Source: Streptomyces sp. Tue6028 | Lineage (GTDB): Bacteria > Actinomycetota > Actinomycetes > Streptomycetales > Streptomycetaceae | DNA: 64,000 bases | Reading direction: 5' to 3' | Assembly (NCBI RefSeq): GCF_002300165.1 | Contig: NZ_MLCE01000013.1 | Span: forward strand, 62,001 to 126,000 | Shown here: piece after piece, positions 59,180 to 64,000 of the stretch | Layout: each line of letters opens with the position of its first letter | Position numbering within the stretch: position 1 is the stretch's first letter | Notes under the pieces: model-generated | The model's input: the letters and a program-made list of their open reading frames with translations, nothing else | Told to the model about the DNA's origin: nothing | The model's database searches: none | Translations under genes and position numbers: made by a program

Positions 59180-60412
59180 TCAGTCCACCAGGTCCCTGAC
59201 GACGGCGTCCGCGAGCAGCCGCCCGCGCAGCGTGAGCACCGCCCGGCCGTCCTCGTACGGACCGGCTTCGAGGAGCCCGTCGGACAGGGCGCGGCGGGAG
59301 GCCGCGAGGCCGTCCGGGCGCAGCAGGGACAGCGGGCAGCCGTCGCGCAGTCGCAGTTCGAGCAGGATCCGCTCGACGCGGCGGTCCTCGTCGGCGAGGA
59401 GCTCGCGCCCGGCCCCCGGGGACCTGCCGCCGGCCAGCGCCGCCGCGTAGGCGCCCGGGTGCTTCACGTTCCACCAGCGGACGCCGCCGACGTGGCTGTG
59501 GGCGCCGGGGCCCGCTCCCCACCAGTCGGCGCCGCGCCAGTACAGCTCGTTGTGCAGGCAGCGGCCCGCCTCGGAGGTGGCCCAGTTCGAGACCTCGTAC
59601 CACTCGAAGCCCGCCGCCGACATCACCTCGTCCGCGATGAGGTAGCGGTCCGCGTGGACGTCGTCGTCCGTCATCGGGACCTCGCCGCGGCGGATGCGGC
59701 GGGCGAGCTGGGTGCCCTCCTCGACGATCAGGGCGTACGCGGAGATGTGGTCCGGCCCGGCGCCGAGCGCCGCGTCGAGCGAGGCGCGCCAGTCATCGTC
59801 CGACTCCCCCGGGGTGCCGTAGATCAGGTCGAGGTTCACATGCTCGAAGCCCGCCGCGCGCGCCTCGGCGACGCAGGCCTCGGGGCGGCCGGGGGTGTGC
59901 GTGCGGTCGAGCACCTTCAGAACGTGCTGCCGGGCGCTCTGCATGCCGAAGGAGATCCGGTTGAAGCCCCCGGCGCGCAGGGTCGCCAGGTACTCCGGGC
60001 CGACCGACTCCGGGTTCGCCTCCGTCGTGATCTCCGCGTCGTCCGCGAGCCCGAACTCGTCGCGGATCGCCCCCAGCATCCGCACGAGGTCGTCGGCGGC
60101 CAGCAGGGTGGGCGTGCCGCCGCCCACGAAGACGGTGCGCACCGGGCGCGGGTCGTCGCCGAGCACCTTGCGGGCGAGTCGGACCTCGTCGATCAGCGTC
60201 GACGCGTAGTTGTCCCGGGAAGCGAGCACGCCGCCCGTGCCCCGCAGCTCGGTCGCCGTGTACGTGTTGAAGTCGCAGTAGCCGCAGCGGGTCGCGCAGT
60301 ACGGGACGTGCAGGTAGAACCCGAGGGGCCGCTCGGCCGCCCCGGCCAGGGCATGCGCGGGCAACGCCCCGTCGTCGGGGACGGGCTCACCGTCGGGAAG
60401 TGCGGAAGGCAT
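59180..60412 (-). CDS. hemW: radical SAM protein HemW
   Basis: 410 aa from the ATG at 60412 (ATG at 60421 adds three residues). Radical-SAM cluster C39-A-T-R-C43-G-Y-C46 with the HemW-specific extra pattern and GGGTPTLL. Formerly called HemN-like or coproporphyrinogen oxidase; HemW proteins act as heme chaperones and lack the residues for coproporphyrinogen oxidation. In actinobacteria it sits near hrcA and lepA, as here. Confidence 0.94.
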   Translation of the reverse strand: MPSALPDGEPVPDDGALPAHALAGAAERPLGFYLHVPYCATRCGYCDFNTYTATELRGTGGVLASRDNYASTLIDEVRLARKVLGDDPRPVRTVFVGGGTPTLLAADDLVRMLGAIRDEFGLADDAEITTEANPESVGPEYLATLRAGGFNRISFGMQSARQHVLKVLDRTHTPGRPEACVAEARAAGFEHVNLDLIYGTPGESDDDWRASLDAALGAGPDHISAYALIVEEGTQLARRIRRGEVPMTDDDVHADRYLIADEVMSAAGFEWYEVSNWATSEAGRCLHNELYWRGADWWGAGPGAHSHVGGVRWWNVKHPGAYAAALAGGRSPGAGRELLADEDRRVERILLELRLRDGCPLSLLRPDGLAASRRALSDGLLEAGPYEDGRAVLTLRGRLLADAVVRDLVD

Positions 60413-60540
60413 GCGTTCCATTGTCCAGCACGGCCGGGGGTACCGGATTCCGGTCCGCGGGCCGGGCTCCGCCGGCACGGGTGATCGGCATCTCGCCGGG
60501 CGACCAGGACACCCCAGCCCGTCCACCGGCAGAGAGGCAA

Positions 60541-60660
60541 CAGCCCGTCCGGCGCTTGAGGACGAGACCGTCCAGGCCGATGCATTTCAGCCCGTCCGGC
60601 GCTTGAGGACGAGACCGTCCAGGCCGACCGGGGGTCCGGGGGCGGAGCCCCCGGGGAACA
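60541..60660. repeat. dispersed intergenic repeat, tandem units
   Basis: Two units (60541-60581 and 60588-60628) beginning CAGCCCGTCCGGCGCTTGAG, again joined by GCATTT with a 47-bp period. Both carry the local variant GACGAGACC. A GGGGTCCGGGGGCGGAGCCCC hairpin follows. It lies between the SpoIIE-type gene (stop at 60686) and hemW. The remainder of 60413-60540 shows nothing recognisable. Confidence 0.85.
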
Positions 60661-60685
60661 GAGCACCCCCCGGGACGACCCCGCG

Positions 60686-62845
60686 CTACTCGGCCTGAAG
60701 CACGAGAAGCGCCATGTCGTCCTCCGAAGGCCCCGTCCCGAACTCGTGCACCAGCCTGCGGATACGTTCCGCGATCCGCTCCGCGGTCAGCCCCGTACAG
60801 CCCGCGAGAGCCTCGGCCAGACCGTCGTCGTCGTCGAACTGGCTCGCACCGCTGCGCCGCTCCGTCACCCCGTCCGTGACGCACAGCAGGCTGTCGCCGG
60901 GGTGCAGCTCGAAGGTCTCGGAGGTGTACGCGGCGTCCTCGACGACGCCGAGCAGGGTCTGCGGCCGGGCCACCTCCCGTACGTCCCCGTCGGGGCCCAG
61001 CAGCAGTGGCAGCGGATGCCCGGCGGAGGCCAGCGTGCAGCGCACCCCGCCGTCGAAGGGGACGAGCTCGCCGTAGAGCATGGACAGGAAGCGCGTCTGC
61101 GGGCCGAGGTCCGCGCCGAGCCCCGGCCCGCCCGCGGCCACGAGCGCCCGGGCCGCCGCGTCCGCGGCCTCCGTCGCGTCGTCGAGCAGGAGCTGGTTGA
61201 GCCGGTCGAGCACGTCCGCGACGTGGTAGCCCTCACGGGCCAGCAGCCGCAGCCACGGCCGGGCCAGCCCGATCACCACGGCGGCCTCGGGTCCCTTGCC
61301 CTGGACGTCGCCGACGGCGAAGCACCAGCGGCCGTCACCGGCCGGGAACAGGTCGTAGAAGTCGCCGCTGGGCCCGCCCTTGTCGAGCGGCTCGTACACG
61401 AGGGCGCTGCGCACGCCGGGGATCTCGGCGACCGCTCCGGGCAGCAGACCGCGCTGGAGGACCCGGCTGATGGTGGCCTGGCGCGCGTACTGGCGGGCCG
61501 CGCCGATGGCGAGGGCGATACGGCGGCTGAGGTCCTCGACGAGCCCGGTGACCTCGTCGGGGAAGTCGGCCGCTCCGGACCGTCCGATGACGAGCGTGCC
61601 GAGCGGCCGGCCACCCGCGATCAGCCGGTACGCGAGCGCCGCCCCGCTCGCCCCGGGGGTGCCCAGGGCCTCGCCGGGCCAGGGCACCGGCACGGCCCGG
61701 GAGCGCACCGCGTCCGGGAGCCGCGGCGGGTCCTTCTCCAGGGCGAGGCGCAGCTCCTCGATGCGGTTCTCGCTGCCGTGCCAGACGCGGGCGAGCCGGG
61801 GCCCCAGGGCGAGGCCCAGTCCGCCGGCCCGGTCGGTGGCCTCGTCCTCCAGCCACACCGCGCACCAGTCGGCGAGGCGGGGCACCAGCAGCTGTCCGGC
61901 GAGCGCGGCGACCAGGTCCTCGTCGAGCTGGCCGGCGAGCAGGTCGGAGGCCTCGGCGAGGAAGGAGAGGGCTCCCCGGTTGAGCCAGTCCTGGTCGGGC
62001 TGGGCGTCGCGGCCGGGTTCGGGTGCGCGTATCTCGGGGCCGGGCGTCACGCCGGTCCGGGGTTCGGGCCCCGGGCCCCGCTCACCGGCGTACGTCTGTG
62101 TCCTCTCCCCGTGCCGCATCGGCGCCGTACTCCCGCCGCCGTGCCCGGCGTCCGCGGCCCCCACGCCGTTCGCCGACCTCGCGGTGTGCGGCCCTGTCGC
62201 CGCGTCCGCCTCCTCCACGGCGTCCGGCTGCTTCGTCGCGTCCGGCCGCTTCGCCGCCTCCGCGGTGCCCCTGAGGTCCGGTGCCGAGCCGGTGCCGGAG
62301 AACAGGCCGTCCTGCGACATGCCGTCGCCGCCCGTGCGGCCGTCGAGCGGGATGCGCGCCCACACGGTCTTCGTGCCGGGGCGGTAGGTGATCCCCCAGG
62401 CCTCGGAGAGCGCGGAGACGAGTCGCAGGCCCCGCCCGTACTCCGGTGTCCCGTAGGGCCGTTCGACGGTCTCGTCGCGCAGACCGCGCGAGGGGTGGTG
62501 GTCGGAGACCTCGACGACCAGGGGGCCGGGCAGTCCGTCCGCGGGACATTCGAGGCGGCACAGCAGGCCCACGTCGGTGCCCGCGTGCACGACCGCGTTG
62601 GTGACGAGTTCGCTGACGATCAGCAGGGCGTCTCCGGTGAGCCGGTCGTCGATCATCGCGGCTCCGGGCAGGGCGAGTTCGGCCCATTCGGCCAGGGTGT
62701 CGCGCAGGAATCTGCGGGCGGTCCCCGAGGCCAGTGGGGTGCCGGGCAACGAGGTGCGCACCACGACGTCCTGACCGGCGCGGTGGTGCGCAGGCGCATC
62801 AGGGGCACGCGCCATGAACTCCCGTTGCGTCGGAATGGCCCCCAC
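60686..62845 (-). CDS. RsbW-type kinase / SpoIIE-type phosphatase fusion
   Basis: 719 aa from the GTG at 62845, behind AGGGAG (ATG at 62815 possible). Residues about 25-150 are an RsbW-like HATPase (VSELVTNAVVHAGT, YGRGLRLVSAL). A low-complexity Ala/Asp/Pro linker (about 165-270) leads to a GAF-like region (about 285-430) and a SpoIIE/PP2C phosphatase (470-719; GDFYDLFPAGDGRWCFAVGDVQGKG, VTDGVTERR). Such proteins control anti-sigma/anti-anti-sigma switching in the Streptomyces stress response. It is divergent from the HAMP-array kinase. Confidence 0.92.
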   Translation of the reverse strand: MGAIPTQREFMARAPDAPAHHRAGQDVVVRTSLPGTPLASGTARRFLRDTLAEWAELALPGAAMIDDRLTGDALLIVSELVTNAVVHAGTDVGLLCRLECPADGLPGPLVVEVSDHHPSRGLRDETVERPYGTPEYGRGLRLVSALSEAWGITYRPGTKTVWARIPLDGRTGGDGMSQDGLFSGTGSAPDLRGTAEAAKRPDATKQPDAVEEADAATGPHTARSANGVGAADAGHGGGSTAPMRHGERTQTYAGERGPGPEPRTGVTPGPEIRAPEPGRDAQPDQDWLNRGALSFLAEASDLLAGQLDEDLVAALAGQLLVPRLADWCAVWLEDEATDRAGGLGLALGPRLARVWHGSENRIEELRLALEKDPPRLPDAVRSRAVPVPWPGEALGTPGASGAALAYRLIAGGRPLGTLVIGRSGAADFPDEVTGLVEDLSRRIALAIGAARQYARQATISRVLQRGLLPGAVAEIPGVRSALVYEPLDKGGPSGDFYDLFPAGDGRWCFAVGDVQGKGPEAAVVIGLARPWLRLLAREGYHVADVLDRLNQLLLDDATEAADAAARALVAAGGPGLGADLGPQTRFLSMLYGELVPFDGGVRCTLASAGHPLPLLLGPDGDVREVARPQTLLGVVEDAAYTSETFELHPGDSLLCVTDGVTERRSGASQFDDDDGLAEALAGCTGLTAERIAERIRRLVHEFGTGPSEDDMALLVLQAE

Positions 62846-62948
62846 TGTGCGGCTCCCTGAGCAGTTCGGACGAATACGCCTCAGCCGATGCGGACAGGGT
62901 GACAGACTGACCACGCCCATAAGCGCCGAGTTACCGAAGTGGGCCGCC

Positions 62949-64000
62949 ATGAGTGAGAACAGTGGTATGCAAGTGCTCGAAGACGGACAGATTCGAGCAT
63001 CGGATCTGCGCCCGCTGCTCGCCGCGATGACCGCCGCGCGGGACGGCGATTTCGGCAAAGTGCCGGAGACGGGCCATGGCCTGGTGGCCGAGCTGAGCAC
63101 CGTCTTCAACCAGATCATGGACCGCAGCGCCCACTTCAACTCCGAGGTGCAGCGGGTGCGTCGGGAACTGGTGCGCCACGGCCGGCTCGACGAGCGCCTG
63201 TCGGCGAGCCCGGGCCAGGGCAACTGGACGACTCGCGTCAACGACGTGAACCAGCTGCTCGACGCGCTGGTCGCGCCCGCGGCGAACGCGACGCGGGTCC
63301 TCGACGCGGTGGCCGGCGGCGATCTGACCCAGCGGGTCGATCTGCACGACGGCAATCGTCAACTCCGGGGCGATCTGCGCCGGCTGGGCCGAGCCGTCAA
63401 CAAGATGGTGGACCAGCTGTCGCTGTTCACCGGCGAGGTCACCCGGGTCGCCCGCGAGGTGGGCACCGAGGGCCGGCTCGGTGGACGCGCCAAGGTGACC
63501 GGCCTGTCCGGGAGTTGGCGGGACGTGACCGAGGCGGTCAACACGATGGCGTCCCGGCTGACGGCGCAGGTGCGGGACATCGCGCTGGTCACCACGGCGG
63601 TGGCGCGCGGCGACCTGACCCGTACGGTGACCGTCGAGGCGACCGGTGAGCTGCTCGAACTGAAGCTGACCGTGAACACGATGGTCGACCAGCTCTCCGC
63701 CTTCGCCGACGAGGTCACCCGCGTCGCCCGCGAGGTCGGCACAGAAGGCCAGCTCGGCGGGCGCGCGCAGGTGCGCGGTGTGTCCGGGGTCTGGAAGGAC
63801 CTCACCGACAACGTCAACTTCATGGCCTCGAACCTGACCTCGCAGGTCCGCAACATCGCCCAGGTGACCACGGCCGTCGCCAACGGCGACCTGAGTCAGA
63901 AGATCACCGTCGACGCGCAGGGCGAGATCCTGGAGCTCAAGTCGACGATCAACACGATGGTCGACCAGCTCTCCGCCTTCGCCGACGAGGTCACCCGCGT
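62949..64000 (+). CDS. HAMP-array sensor kinase (3' part beyond the window)
   Basis: Open from the ATG at 62949 to the window edge (350 codons visible). No membrane helix is seen in this part; it is a series of HAMP units of 92 residues with the recurring phrase V-N-x-M-V-D-Q-L-S-x-[19 protein letters not shown], and V-T-T-A-V-A-x-G-D-L. In the family, the array is followed by a histidine-kinase core and often response-regulator domains, as in Nik1-type osmosensing kinases. The kinase part is not visible here. It is divergent from the RsbW/SpoIIE protein, which hints at a shared stress role. Confidence 0.9.
   Translation, partial: MSENSGMQVLEDGQIRASDLRPLLAAMTAARDGDFGKVPETGHGLVAELSTVFNQIMDRSAHFNSEVQRVRRELVRHGRLDERLSASPGQGNWTTRVNDVNQLLDALVAPAANATRVLDAVAGGDLTQRVDLHDGNRQLRGDLRRLGRAVNKMVDQLSLFTGEVTRVAREVGTEGRLGGRAKVTGLSGSWRDVTEAVNTMASRLTAQVRDIALVTTAVARGDLTRTVTVEATGELLELKLTVNTMVDQLSAFADEVTRVAREVGTEGQLGGRAQVRGVSGVWKDLTDNVNFMASNLTSQVRNIAQVTTAVANGDLSQKITVDAQGEILELKSTINTMVDQLSAFADEVTR

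Noticed and set aside
59180..60412. Oxygen-independent coproporphyrinogen oxidase (HemN)
   Set aside because: The protein is shorter than HemN and has the HemW-type cluster motif and context, so heme chaperone is the better call.

Overview
This is a high-GC actinomycete chromosome segment, almost certainly Streptomyces. GC is close to saturated at third codon positions. GTG and TTG starts and 1-4 nt start/stop overlaps are frequent. The gene families are typical of the genus: XRE/DUF397 pairs, DUF3097, a CIRCE-controlled hrcA-dnaJ2, a tricorn protease and an RsbW/SpoIIE fusion. No tRNA, rRNA, insertion sequence, CRISPR array or prophage was seen.

Region 1 (1-4.9 kb): a GNAT acetyltransferase, a NarL-type two-component system divergent from an ABC-2 exporter, and a small tyrosine phosphatase. 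Region 2 (5.0-14.1 kb): a likely sialic-acid-type island. It holds a FadR-class regulator, an operon for a dipeptide-family ABC importer (lipoprotein, permease, permease-ATPase fusion, ATPase) ending in a DapA/NanA-family lyase, and a convergent secreted sialidase. Region 3 (14.2-19.3 kb): a second NarL-type system, an MmpL transporter and a TerB-family protein. Region 4 (19.4-27.6 kb): leuA with a leucine-rich leader peptide, a protealysin-like protease with its emfourin-type inhibitor, a beta-glucosidase/MFS operon, and a reductase divergent from an MltR-type regulator.

Region 5 (27.6-31.0 kb) is the most unusual part: three secreted or membrane proteins that look like a WxL / WxL-interacting-protein surface system, two of them preceded by near-identical promoters. 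It runs head-on into amtB-glnK, which carries a clear GlnR-type operator. Region 6 (32.7-43.3 kb) is largely core: era, a degenerate cytidine-deaminase-like protein, an MltR-type regulator divergent from an MFS exporter, an XRE/DUF397 pair with a 40-aa peptide gene, then an operon of phoH, ybeY, a CBS/CNNM protein and a YjbR protein, and a PfkB kinase.

Region 7 (43.7-64 kb): an MFS gene, adenine/adenosine deaminase, RNase Z, a HIT protein, a tricorn-type protease, a lipoprotein, a glyoxalase-fold protein, rsmE, nitronate monooxygenase, hrcA-dnaJ2, a metallo-beta-lactamase-fold hydrolase, DUF3097, a duplicated membrane protein, hemW, an RsbW/SpoIIE protein, and the start of a HAMP-array kinase cut by the window edge. 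A dispersed intergenic repeat occurs at 5.0, 33.8 and 60.6 kb, in each case beside the 3' end of a gene.
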